Of a stretch of DNA of 64,000 nt, positions 1-9,036 are shown one piece after another. Below the pieces are notes generated by a model. That model searched no databases, was not told where the DNA came from, and was given only the letters and a program-made list of their open reading frames with translations. Made by a program: the position numbers and the translations under genes. The stretch's first letter is position 1, and every line of letters starts with the position of its first letter. The DNA comes from Nitrospirillum pindoramense (GTDB lineage Bacteria; Pseudomonadota; Alphaproteobacteria; Azospirillales; Azospirillaceae), in NCBI RefSeq assembly GCF_007827955.1, contig NZ_VITR01000005.1:62001-126000 (forward strand), given 5' to 3'.

Positions 1-1
1 T

Positions 2-2473
2 TACGAAGGCGCCGAAGCGACCATCCAGCACAACTGGTCGCAGGGTGACGGCTTCCAGTCCACCGACGTCAGCGCCATCATCGGCCACAACTTCGACGGC
101 GGTAAGGGCAACATCACCTTCGCCTTCGACTACAACCATGACCTGGGCCTGTACGGCCGCGACCGGCCGGAAGCGCTGTACAACTACTCCCTGGTGGCCA
201 ACCCGGCCAGCAAGGGCGCCAGCGACGGCATTCCCGACCGCATCACCATCTCCCCGACCCTGTCGTCGGTGCTGGCGGCCAGCGGCGCGCCCGTCATCCG
301 CACCTGGCTGGATGCGGCGCACCCGCAGTACAGCTACACCTTCAAGCCCGATGGCTCGGGCCTGATCCCGTTCAACCGTGGCACGCTGATCAACGGCATT
401 CCGGCCGGCAACAAGACCAGCGCCGGTGACACGGTGTCCATCGGCGGCGACGGCTACAACTCGTCCAAGTACCTGACGCTGCGCACGCCCAACCTGCGCC
501 AGGTGGCCGATACCCTCGTCAACTATCGCCTGGCCCAGGACCTGGGCCCGATCGACACGCTGAACTTCTTCAGCGACCTGAAGTATTCCAACAGCCGTGG
601 CACCAGCCGGTCCACGCCGATGGCCAATGGCACGGGCACGCCCTCCACGGGGTCGAACGGCGTTTCCGCCACCGGCGCGATCACCATCCAGGCCGACAAC
701 GCCTACCTGCCGTCCGACCTGAAGAGCCTGCTGGCGACCGACAAGATCTCCAGCTTCACCATGACCCGTCTGAACGACGACTGGTACGGCCCGCGCGAGT
801 ATTCTTATGAATACGAGGTGATGCGCGGCGTGTTCGGCCTGAACGGCGACCTGACCAACGGGTGGCACTACGAGGCCTATTACGACTACGGCCGCAACCG
901 CACCACCTTCGTGAACACGGACCGGGTCACCAGCCTGTTCAACCAGCAGCTGGACGCCGTGAACGTGGGCGGCAAGATCGTCTGCCGCGATGCCACCGCC
1001 CAGGCCAACGGCTGCCTGCCCATCAACCCGTTCGTCGTCGGCCCGCTGAGCGACGCGCAGAAGGCCTACGCCTACACCTACACCAAGGAAATGGCGACGC
1101 TGCAGCAGCACGACGCCGCCTTCAACCTGAACGGCGACCTGTTCAAGTTCCCGGCGCTGTTCAGCGGCACCATGGCCCCGGTCAGCTTCGCCGCCGGCTT
1201 CGAGTACCGCAAGGAAGAGTCGGTGGACAAGACCGACTTCCTGCAGAACCAGCCCACCGGCACCATCTACGGCAACCAGAACGGTTCCGTGGCCGGCAGC
1301 TACGATACCAAGGAATGGTATGGTGAGCTGAGCATCCCCGTCCTGCGCGACATCCCGTTCGCCAAGGCCGTGGACCTGGACCTGGCCTACCGCTATTCCG
1401 ACTACAGCCTGGCCGGTCCCGCCAGCACCTGGAACATCCAGGCCGGTTGGGCCGTCAACGACGACGTGAAGCTGCGCGGCGGCATCGCCCGCGCGGTGCG
1501 CGCGCCCAACATCGACGACCTGTTCACCCCGGCCGGCGACAACTTCCTGGGCGTCAGCGATCCCTGCACCATCCAGAACATCAACGCCAACGCCACCCGC
1601 GCCGCCAACTGCGCCAAGGTCGTGCCGGCGGGCTACAACTCCAACGACTTCAGCAACCCGTCCACCCGTACGGGCGGCAACATCAACCTGAAGCCGGAAA
1701 TCGGCCGCACCCTGACGGCCGGCGCCGTGTTCACCCCGACCTTCGTGCCGGGCCTGAACGTGACCGCCGACTACTGGCTGGTGAAGATCACCCAGGGCCA
1801 GGCGGCGCTGACCTCCAACTCCATCCTGACCAACTGCTACGATCTGAGCGCCACCGCCCAGTGCAACCTGATCACCCGCCGTACGGACGGTTCCATCGCC
1901 ACCATCTACGGCAACACCGTCAACATCGGTAAGGAAGTGGTGCGCGGTCTGGACTTCCAGGTCGACTACGCGTTCGAGCTGGACAAGGTGGGCCTGCAGA
2001 ACATGGGCGGCCTGAACCTGGGCTTCACCGGCACCTGGATGCCGGAAAGCATCATCATCCAGGACCCGGCCCACGCCGAGAACAAGTTGTACCGCGCCGG
2101 GACCATCGGTTATCCGCACCTGAAGGGCCGTTTCACCGGCACCTGGGATTGGAACAACCTGACGGTCACCTGGTCCAGCCGCTTCATCGGCGAGTCCGAG
2201 ACCTTCCCGAACTCCACGGCCGAAATCGCGGATTTCAACAAGATCCCGACCTACTGGTACCACGACATCTCCGCCCGCTACCGCTGGAAGAACATCACGG
2301 TGTTCGGCGGTATCAACAACCTGGCGGACAAGATGCCTCCGGCCGTGCCCTACCTGTACCAGGGCTCGTACCAGGGTGGTTCGTACGCCACGTTCCCGGT
2401 CACCACGGGTGGCGGCGGTTCGTACGACATCGTCGGTCGTACCTTCTTCGTCGGCACGACGGTGAAGTTCTGA
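2..2473 (+). CDS. TonB-dependent outer-membrane receptor, 3' part
   Basis: The reading frame is open from the first complete codon of the window, so the start, signal peptide, TonB box and most of the plug lie upstream. About 823 residues are visible. They are rich in alternating aromatic/polar strands, contain a central RGGIARAVRAPNIDDLF-type barrel segment and the NLKPE motif, and end in Phe (GTTVKF), the usual C-terminal residue of outer-membrane barrels. These are hallmarks of large TonB-dependent receptors of the kind that import siderophores, oligosaccharides or peptides by energised transport across the outer membrane. The substrate cannot be told from the barrel alone; the exported peptidases downstream make peptide uptake possible, but this is inference. 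A hairpin terminator follows 50 bases after the stop. Confidence 0.9.
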   Translation, partial: YEGAEATIQHNWSQGDGFQSTDVSAIIGHNFDGGKGNITFAFDYNHDLGLYGRDRPEALYNYSLVANPASKGASDGIPDRITISPTLSSVLAASGAPVIRTWLDAAHPQYSYTFKPDGSGLIPFNRGTLINGIPAGNKTSAGDTVSIGGDGYNSSKYLTLRTPNLRQVADTLVNYRLAQDLGPIDTLNFFSDLKYSNSRGTSRSTPMANGTGTPSTGSNGVSATGAITIQADNAYLPSDLKSLLATDKISSFTMTRLNDDWYGPREYSYEYEVMRGVFGLNGDLTNGWHYEAYYDYGRNRTTFVNTDRVTSLFNQQLDAVNVGGKIVCRDATAQANGCLPINPFVVGPLSDAQKAYAYTYTKEMATLQQHDAAFNLNGDLFKFPALFSGTMAPVSFAAGFEYRKEESVDKTDFLQNQPTGTIYGNQNGSVAGSYDTKEWYGELSIPVLRDIPFAKAVDLDLAYRYSDYSLAGPASTWNIQAGWAVNDDVKLRGGIARAVRAPNIDDLFTPAGDNFLGVSDPCTIQNINANATRAANCAKVVPAGYNSNDFSNPSTRTGGNINLKPEIGRTLTAGAVFTPTFVPGLNVTADYWLVKITQGQAALTSNSILTNCYDLSATAQCNLITRRTDGSIATIYGNTVNIGKEVVRGLDFQVDYAFELDKVGLQNMGGLNLGFTGTWMPESIIIQDPAHAENKLYRAGTIGYPHLKGRFTGTWDWNNLTVTWSSRFIGESETFPNSTAEIADFNKIPTYWYHDISARYRWKNITVFGGINNLADKMPPAVPYLYQGSYQGGSYATFPVTTGGGGSYDIVGRTFFVGTTVKF

Positions 2474-2523
2474 TGAGGTTGGGGGCCAGGCGGCAACGCC
2501 GGGCCCCCGTTCTCAAAGCGTCC

Positions 2524-2557
2524 GGGCCGCGATCGGGAAACCGGTCCGGCCCTTTTT
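2524..2557 (+). terminator. Rho-independent terminator of the TonB receptor gene
   Basis: GGGCCG pairs with CGGCCC, the inner ATCGG pairs with CCGGT around a GAAA-type loop, and five T follow the stem. It lies 50 bases after the receptor stop codon. Confidence 0.7.
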
Positions 2558-2608
2558 CGCGTTAAGCCCTGCGCCCGATCACGGCCGCCGAGCCCTTGGG
2601 AGAGATGG

Positions 2609-3121
2609 ATGAGGCCCGCCCACAGCACCGCCCCCCTCGCAGCCGCCTTCCTGGCCCTAACCCTGGCCCTGCCGGCGCATGCCGCCGTACCGAGTGCCGC
2701 CGGCGACGTGGTGGGCTGCAAGAAGATCGCCGACCGGGACCAGCGCCTGGCCTGCTTCGACAAGAGCAGCGACGAACTGGAGACGGAATTGAGGAAGGCG
2801 GTGGAAGCCACCTTCGGCGGATCGGCCGCCGGCAAGTCCGACCAGACCGAGGCCACGTTTGGCAAGCATGAGCCGCCCCCGCCCCCCGTGGCGGCGGAAC
2901 TGGACAACATCAAGTCACGCATCGTGTCGGTGCGCCCCGACCCCGCCGGCCGCCCCATCTTCGTCCTGGAGAACGGCCAGGTCTGGCGGTCCCAGGAAAG
3001 CGCCCGCCTTCATCTGAAGGGCGATGAGATCGCCACCGTGTCCCATTCCATGCTGGGCATGGGCTATGAGCTGCAGGTGAGCGACATGTCCTATAGCCTG
3101 AGCGTCGTGCGCGACCGGTGA
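2609..3121 (+). CDS. Small exported protein with Cys-x-RLACFD motif
   Basis: 170 residues. The N-terminus (about residues 1-25, ending ALPAHAA) is a Sec signal peptide, so the protein is probably periplasmic. Just after it comes CKKIADRDQRLACFD, a paired-cysteine motif shared with VasI-like and other short proteobacterial exported proteins of unknown role. The C-terminal half (from about residue 95) is a compact beta-rich segment with 'FVLENGQVWRSQES'. The chosen ATG has GGGAGAG upstream; another ATG four bases earlier is out of frame. It stands between the TonB receptor terminator and a convergent peptidase gene, so it is likely monocistronic. The function is unknown. Confidence 0.75.
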   Translation: MRPAHSTAPLAAAFLALTLALPAHAAVPSAAGDVVGCKKIADRDQRLACFDKSSDELETELRKAVEATFGGSAAGKSDQTEATFGKHEPPPPPVAAELDNIKSRIVSVRPDPAGRPIFVLENGQVWRSQESARLHLKGDEIATVSHSMLGMGYELQVSDMSYSLSVVRDR

Positions 3122-3136
3122 AAATGGCGGCGGCTT

Positions 3137-3167
3137 GAAAAATGGGCGGGAAAACAATCCCCGCCCA
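3137..3167 (-). terminator. Terminator between convergent genes
   Basis: TGGGCGGG and CCCGCCCA form an 8-bp stem with a 9-base loop. Read on the minus strand it is followed by TTTTT, which suits the S10 peptidase gene ending at 3189; on the plus strand CTTTTC follows after a few bases, so it may act both ways. Confidence 0.65.
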
Positions 3168-3188
3168 CGCCTTTTCAGATTTCACGCC

Positions 3189-4790
3189 TCAGTTCTGCGC
3201 CGGGCTGCCGGCGACGATGAACTTGCGGATGTCCTGGGTCATCTTCTCGATGGCCTGGGGCTGCACGTACATCATGTGGCCGCCGGGGTAGTAGTTGAAC
3301 GACACCCGGTTGGTGGGCACGCCCGCGTCGTTGAAGCTGTTCTCCGTATGGAAGAACGGTGTCGCCAAGTCGTAATAGCCCATGGCGACGAAGGCCCGCA
3401 TGCCCTTGTTCTGGCGCATGGCGTCGCCGACAAAGGGGCCGACGTCGGTGCCGCGATAGGGCTCGCCGCCGCCGCCATCCACCTGGGCGTAGTTCCAGCG
3501 ACGGTAGAGGGAGCCCAGCACCTTGTACTCCCGCCCGCCCATGTCCAGGCCCAGGTCGTTGCGGAAGTAGGTGTTCACCACGGCGCTGAACGCCCCGCTC
3601 ATGCCGTTCAGGGAGGGGTCGTTGTCCGGCCGGTCGCCGGAGGCGTCGTAGTCGTCGCCCAGGTAACGGCCGTCGATGCGGCCGATGCTCTTGCCCTGGT
3701 CGCGCAGCAGTTCCTTCATGAAGCGGTGGTCCTGGATCTTCAGGTGCGATTGCTCGATGAAGGCCGGGGACAACCCTGTGAAGTGGGCCAGCTTGGCCAC
3801 CACCGCCTTGTGCTGGTCCGGCGGCAACCGATTGCCCAGGATGAGGGCGGAGGCATACTCCGTCGCCGCGAACTGGCGGGCATCGGCCAGGAACCTGTCG
3901 AAGCCCATGGAGGTGTCGGCCACCTTCTTGTGATACCAGGCCGTGGCGGCATAGCTGGGCAGGAAGGACCAGTACGGCACCAGATTGCCCCGCGCGAAGG
4001 TCAGCGAGGTGTAGTCCATGGCTGGCGAGATCAGGATGATGCCGTTCAGGGAAACGGTGGAGGTGGTGCCGCTCAGTTCCGGCAGCATGGCGCCGGTGCG
4101 GATGCCGCCATAGCTTTCGCCACCCAGGAACTTGGGGCTGTTCCAGCGCTTGTTGTCGCCCAGCCAGACGCGCACGAACTGGGCGATGGATTTCGCGTCC
4201 TCCCGCACGCCCAGGAAGTCCTTCTCCTCCCCCTTGCCGATGGCGCGGCTGTAGCCGGTGGCGACCGGATCGATGAACACCAGGTCGGTCACATCCAGGA
4301 TGGAATAGGCATTGTCCACCAATGGGAAGGGCGGCGGTCCGGGGTTCTCGGCATCCGCCGGGATCTGCACGCGCTTGGGCCCGAACACCCCCATGTGCAG
4401 CCATAGGCTGGCGGAGCCGGGACCGCCGTTATAGAGGAAGGTCACCGGCCGCGTGGCGGGGTTGGTGCCCTTCTTGGTGTAGGCGACGGCGAAGATGCTG
4501 GCGACGGGTTCGCCCTTGTCATCGCGCAAGTAGGTCTCACCGGCGGAAACGGTGTAGTCGATGCGCTTGCCGTTGAAGGTGCCCGAGCGGTCGACCGTCA
4601 CGCGCCTGGGCGCGTCGGGCTTGGCGGCATCGGGGCCCGCCTTCGGGGCGCCGTCCTTGTGATCCTGCCTGTCGTCCTTCTTCTCCTGCGCGACACCCAT
4701 CACGGCAGGAGCCATGACCGCCGGCACCGTCACGGCCAACACGGCAGCCACCAGCAGTCCCCAACGCCTGTTCTTCACTGGAACCCCCAT
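3189..4790 (-). CDS. Serine carboxypeptidase, peptidase family S10
   Basis: 533 residues, the usual length for bacterial S10 peptidases. The N-terminus is a signal peptide (about residues 1-36), followed by a Lys/Asp-rich linker. The family's oxyanion-hole motif NGGPGSASLWLHMG occurs near residue 120. The nucleophile motif GESYGG occurs near residue 205, and the catalytic His region (PGGHMMY) near residue 505. S10 enzymes remove C-terminal residues from peptides, usually outside the cytoplasm. The gene is convergent with the small exported protein and divergent from mipA. A GTG four codons inside, with GGGGG five bases before it, is an alternative start. With the nearby S8, S9 and M28 enzymes it fits a peptide-degrading lifestyle. 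Confidence 0.9.
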   Translation of the reverse strand: MGVPVKNRRWGLLVAAVLAVTVPAVMAPAVMGVAQEKKDDRQDHKDGAPKAGPDAAKPDAPRRVTVDRSGTFNGKRIDYTVSAGETYLRDDKGEPVASIFAVAYTKKGTNPATRPVTFLYNGGPGSASLWLHMGVFGPKRVQIPADAENPGPPPFPLVDNAYSILDVTDLVFIDPVATGYSRAIGKGEEKDFLGVREDAKSIAQFVRVWLGDNKRWNSPKFLGGESYGGIRTGAMLPELSGTTSTVSLNGIILISPAMDYTSLTFARGNLVPYWSFLPSYAATAWYHKKVADTSMGFDRFLADARQFAATEYASALILGNRLPPDQHKAVVAKLAHFTGLSPAFIEQSHLKIQDHRFMKELLRDQGKSIGRIDGRYLGDDYDASGDRPDNDPSLNGMSGAFSAVVNTYFRNDLGLDMGGREYKVLGSLYRRWNYAQVDGGGGEPYRGTDVGPFVGDAMRQNKGMRAFVAMGYYDLATPFFHTENSFNDAGVPTNRVSFNYYPGGHMMYVQPQAIEKMTQDIRKFIVAGSPAQN

Positions 4791-5014
4791 TCTTCATTAT
4801 GGCGGCCAGCGTAACAAAAGCCGCGGCAAAAAGGGGCCCGGATAAAAGTTTTAAGCGGGAGCATAGAGGGCACTGGGCGATCGCCCGGCGTGCATCACCC
4901 GCGGGGGTTCTCTCAGCAAGGGAACCTTTGGGCCGGCCGGGCGTTTTCGGCGGTGGCGCCTTGCGCGCTTCCCCGGTCCCAAAACACCCTCTCCCCTGGA
5001 GGCAAAAACAAATC

Positions 5015-5890
5015 ATGGATAATCCCGGCGCCCCAACCCTGCGGCGGCCCGTCCGCCGCCCCGCGCTGACCGGTCTGCTCCTCAGCCTGGCGCTTTGCCT
5101 GTTCTGCCTGCTGCCCGGCAAAGCCAGGGCGCAAACACCGTCCCCCCTCAGTGAATGGCAATATTCCGCCGGCGTCCTGCTGCGGTCCAAGTTCGAGAAC
5201 CCGCTGCCCACCTGGGATGTCAGTGTCGGCGCCGCGACGTCGTTGCAGCCGCGCTATGTCGGCTCTTCCGAGTACCATGTGCAGCCCGGCATCAACCTGG
5301 ATGTGCGCTACAAGGACATCGCCTTCTTCTCCATGGGGGAAGGGATCGGCGTCAACCTGCTGCGCGGGGAGAATTTTCGCGCCGGCGTCGCCCTGGGCTT
5401 CGATGTCGGCCGCGACCAGGACGACAGTTCCCAGCTGCGCGGCCTGGGTGACATCTCCCCCGCGCCCGAGGCCAAGGTGTTCGCGGAGTACACCCTCTTC
5501 CCCGTGGTGCTGCGCACCGCCGTGCGGCGTGGCTTCGGCGGCAACAACGGCTGGGTCGGAGATATCAGCGCCTATCTGCCCGTCGCCGGGTCGGAACGCT
5601 TTTTCGTCTTTGTCGGCCCGACCGCGACCTATGCCGACTCCTCCTACATGCGGCGCTATTTCGGCATCAATCCCAACCAATCCATCCGCAGCGGATACCG
5701 GCAATTCACGCCCGGCAGCGGCTTCAGCAGCGCCGGCTTCGGCTCCAGCGCCGTGTGGTTCTGGACGGAGCATTGGTTCATGACGGCGGACGGCGCCTAT
5801 CAACGCCTGCTGGGGGACGCCGCCGACAGCCCCATCACCCGCGCCCATTCCCAGTTCACCCTGAACTTGAGCATCGCCTACCGCTTCTGA
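5015..5890 (+). CDS. mipA: MipA/OmpV family outer-membrane protein
   Basis: 291 residues. The signal peptide is hydrophobic (about residues 18-38, ending GKARAQ). The mature part has the MipA/OmpV signature: a 'PRYVGSSEYHV' segment, repeated aromatic beta strands, and a final strand ending in IAYRF with C-terminal Phe. Members form small outer-membrane barrels; MipA in E. coli is described as a scaffold between MltA and PBP1B, but many relatives have other or unknown roles. The frame is open further upstream, to 4799, but that extension is Arg/Gly-rich. The ATG at 5015 has CTGGAGGC about 10 bases upstream and begins directly before a signal peptide, so it is preferred. Confidence 0.85.
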   Translation: MDNPGAPTLRRPVRRPALTGLLLSLALCLFCLLPGKARAQTPSPLSEWQYSAGVLLRSKFENPLPTWDVSVGAATSLQPRYVGSSEYHVQPGINLDVRYKDIAFFSMGEGIGVNLLRGENFRAGVALGFDVGRDQDDSSQLRGLGDISPAPEAKVFAEYTLFPVVLRTAVRRGFGGNNGWVGDISAYLPVAGSERFFVFVGPTATYADSSYMRRYFGINPNQSIRSGYRQFTPGSGFSSAGFGSSAVWFWTEHWFMTADGAYQRLLGDAADSPITRAHSQFTLNLSIAYRF

Positions 5891-6023
5891 AAGCCACCGC
5901 CTGAGCCGACCTCCAACCCCGTTGGCGGCGCCGTTCATCCACCTTAAGATGGCGCCGCCACGGGAAATACAGCCATGACGGCAGGCGGCAGGGGCCGCCC
6001 GCCCGGGTTGGGGGGATACTGGC

Positions 6024-8339
6024 ATGCCACGCGTGATCAAGGTTTTCGATGCGACGGCGCAGGCGCTCGCGGCCCTGCCCGGCGTCCGCCTGCTGCAAAG
6101 CTATCCGGCCTTCCGCATCGTGGAGGCCGATGACGACACGGCCGCGGCCACCGTGCTGGCCACCGGCCTGACGGAGGACATCAGCGCGCTCTATACCCTG
6201 GCCATGCCGCATGGCGGCGCGGGAACCATCCACACCCATATCCCGCGCGTCGCCGCCGATGGCAGCCATGGGCCCCATCCCGCTTATGACAGCCAGGATG
6301 CCCTGCCACCGGGCACCCACCATTATATCGTCCAGTTCGTGGGGCCCATCCAGGATGCTTGGCTGGCGGCCGTCGCCACGACCGGGGCGGCGGTGGTGGA
6401 GCCGTTCCAGCATTTCGCCGTCATCGTCCGCGCCACGGCCGACCAGGCCGGCGCCGTCAGCGGGCTGGATGCCGTCCGCTGGGTCGGCCACCTGCCCTAT
6501 GCGGCCCGCCTGGCCCATGAGATCGATGAATTGGCGGCCCCCCCGGCACCGGGCGACCATCATGGCCATGCCCTGGCGGACGCCTACACCGTGGAGTTCT
6601 TCCAGGCCACCCAGGCAAGCCAGGGGGCGGGGGACATCACCACGGCCGGCTTTACCGTGGTGGAGGAGGCACCGGGCAGCGCCCTGGTGGTGGTGCAGAC
6701 GACGACGCCCGGCGAAGGCGACCTGCGCGACAAGCTGCGGGCGCTGGCGCAGGTGCACGGGGTGAAGCGCATCGGCCGCCAGGTGCTGCCCCTGCTGTCG
6801 ACGGACCAAGCCACCCGCATCATCGCGCCCGCCAGCGCGCTGGGCGGGGTGCCGGGGCTGGACCTGTCGGGCGCGGGGGAGGTGGTGGCCCTATGCGACA
6901 CCGGGCTGGACACGGGCGACCCGTCCACCATCCACCCCGATTTCGCGGGCCGCGTCCTGGCGCTGAAAAGTTATCCCATCAGCCCCAGCTATGCCGCGCG
7001 CGTCAACAATCCTGGCGCCGACGACGGCCCCGCCGACGTCAACCGGGGACACGGCACCCACACGGCCGGGGCGCTGCTGGGGGATGGAAGCGCCAGCGCC
7101 GACCTGCCCAACCGGGGGGGGCCGGTGCGCGGGCTGGCCCATCGCGCGCAGGTGATCATGCAGGCGGTGGAGCAGTTCCTGGATTGGAAGCCCGACCAAA
7201 AGACGCCGACCAGCCCCGCCTATGGCTTGGCCGGCCTGCCCAGCGACCTGAAGGTGCTGTACGGGTGGGCCTATGAGCAGGGTGCGCGCATCCATTCCAA
7301 TTCCTGGGGCGGCGGCACGAAGCAGGCCTATAACTCCTACTGCACCGACATCGACACCTTCGTCTGGAACAATCCCGACTTCTGCATCGTCTTTTCCGCC
7401 GGCAACGACGGGGTCGACAATGACGGGGACGGCAAGATCGATCCCGGCAGCGTCACCCCGCCGGGCACCGCCAAGAACTGCATCACCGTCGGCGCCTGCG
7501 CCAACAGCCGCCAGGACATCGCCATCACCAACGGCAAGAAATGGGGCGCCAAGGCGGCCCCCGTCGACGCCCTGGTGGCCGGCGGCCCGGACCAGATGGC
7601 GCCGTTCAGCAGCCGGGGTCCCACCCAGGACGGACGGGTGAAACCCGACGTGGTGGCACCCGGTACCTTCATCCTGTCGACACGGTCCCAGCGGCTGACC
7701 AGCTACAACGGCCAAACGCCTTATTACGACCCCGCCACGCAATTCTACATGTATGAAAGCGGCACCAGCACGGCGGCCCCCCTGGTGGCCGGGGCGGTCA
7801 CCCTGATCCGTGAATACCTGCGGACCCGCGTCGGCCTGCCCTCGCCCTCGGCCGCCCTGTTGAAGGCGGCGCTGGTCGCCGGCGCGGTGCCGTTGAGCGG
7901 TACCGAAGGCCCGCTTCCGGACATCAACCAGGGCTTCGGCCGTGTCCACCTGGACACCCTGCTGGCCCCGGCCGCCCCGGCGCGCGTCACCTTCCTGGAC
8001 GGGAACAGCGCTGGGACGGGCGATCTTTACGAGTACCGCCTGGACGTCACCACCGACGGGCTGCCCCTGCGGGCAGTGCTGGCCTATAGCGACTATCCCG
8101 GCGCCAACCTGGTCAACAACCTGAACCTGGTGGTACGCGGGCCCGACGGGGCCGCCCGCACCGGCAACACCGGTCCAGATGGCCAGACACCGGATGGCAA
8201 GACCATGGACAGCGCCAACAACGTCGAGGCCATCACCGTCCCGGCGGCGGTGACCGGCACCTGGACCATCCAGGTGATCGGCGCCAATGTGCCGCAAGGG
8301 CCGCAACCCTTCGCCCTGGTCCTGCTGGCGGCAAGTTGA
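6024..8339 (+). CDS. Subtilisin-like serine protease (family S8), KP-43-like layout
   Basis: 771 residues. Residues 1-270 are a long N-terminal region that looks like a propeptide or inhibitory domain. The catalytic domain shows Asp292 (ALCDTGLD), His343 (RGHGTHTAG) and Ser582 (SGTSTAAPLVAG), with the oxyanion-hole Asn in NSWGGG. A 'DNDGDGKIDPG' loop near residue 470 resembles a calcium site. The last 130 residues form a beta-sandwich of the P-domain-like kind found after KP-43 subtilases. No typical Sec signal peptide is visible: the protein begins MPRVIKVFDATAQ, unlike most secreted subtilases. The ATG follows GGGGGGATACTGGC. It stands alone between mipA and the convergent glnK gene. Confidence 0.9.
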   Translation: MPRVIKVFDATAQALAALPGVRLLQSYPAFRIVEADDDTAAATVLATGLTEDISALYTLAMPHGGAGTIHTHIPRVAADGSHGPHPAYDSQDALPPGTHHYIVQFVGPIQDAWLAAVATTGAAVVEPFQHFAVIVRATADQAGAVSGLDAVRWVGHLPYAARLAHEIDELAAPPAPGDHHGHALADAYTVEFFQATQASQGAGDITTAGFTVVEEAPGSALVVVQTTTPGEGDLRDKLRALAQVHGVKRIGRQVLPLLSTDQATRIIAPASALGGVPGLDLSGAGEVVALCDTGLDTGDPSTIHPDFAGRVLALKSYPISPSYAARVNNPGADDGPADVNRGHGTHTAGALLGDGSASADLPNRGGPVRGLAHRAQVIMQAVEQFLDWKPDQKTPTSPAYGLAGLPSDLKVLYGWAYEQGARIHSNSWGGGTKQAYNSYCTDIDTFVWNNPDFCIVFSAGNDGVDNDGDGKIDPGSVTPPGTAKNCITVGACANSRQDIAITNGKKWGAKAAPVDALVAGGPDQMAPFSSRGPTQDGRVKPDVVAPGTFILSTRSQRLTSYNGQTPYYDPATQFYMYESGTSTAAPLVAGAVTLIREYLRTRVGLPSPSAALLKAALVAGAVPLSGTEGPLPDINQGFGRVHLDTLLAPAAPARVTFLDGNSAGTGDLYEYRLDVTTDGLPLRAVLAYSDYPGANLVNNLNLVVRGPDGAARTGNTGPDGQTPDGKTMDSANNVEAITVPAAVTGTWTIQVIGANVPQGPQPFALVLLAAS

Positions 8340-8342
8340 GCG

Positions 8343-8378
8343 AGAAAAAGGGCGGCGAGCCCCCCGGCTGCCGCCCTT
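8343..8378 (-). terminator. Terminator shared by subtilase and amtB-glnK
   Basis: AAGGGCGGC pairs with GCCGCCCTT, and the inner AGCC pairs with GGCT. On the minus strand the stem is followed by TTTTTCTC, about 135 bases after the glnK stop. On the plus strand it sits just after the subtilase stop but lacks a T-run. Confidence 0.6.
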
Positions 8379-8513
8379 CCCCCATCATTCACAAAACCAA
8401 AGTACCGTCTGGACAAAAGCATCCGATCCCTTTCCCCGGGGTCTGATCGCGGGGAAAGGAACATCGGGCGCCGATTGGGAACCCGGTTAACGGGTACCCG
8501 TTTGGCCGCGGCC

Positions 8514-8957
<444 letters not shown>

Positions 8958-9036
8958 TCAGTCCCTTGGGGATAGCTTACGGCATCCCCGGGGCACGCGC
9001 CCAACGCTTAGTGGCCAGGGCTCGGTGGCCAAGGGC

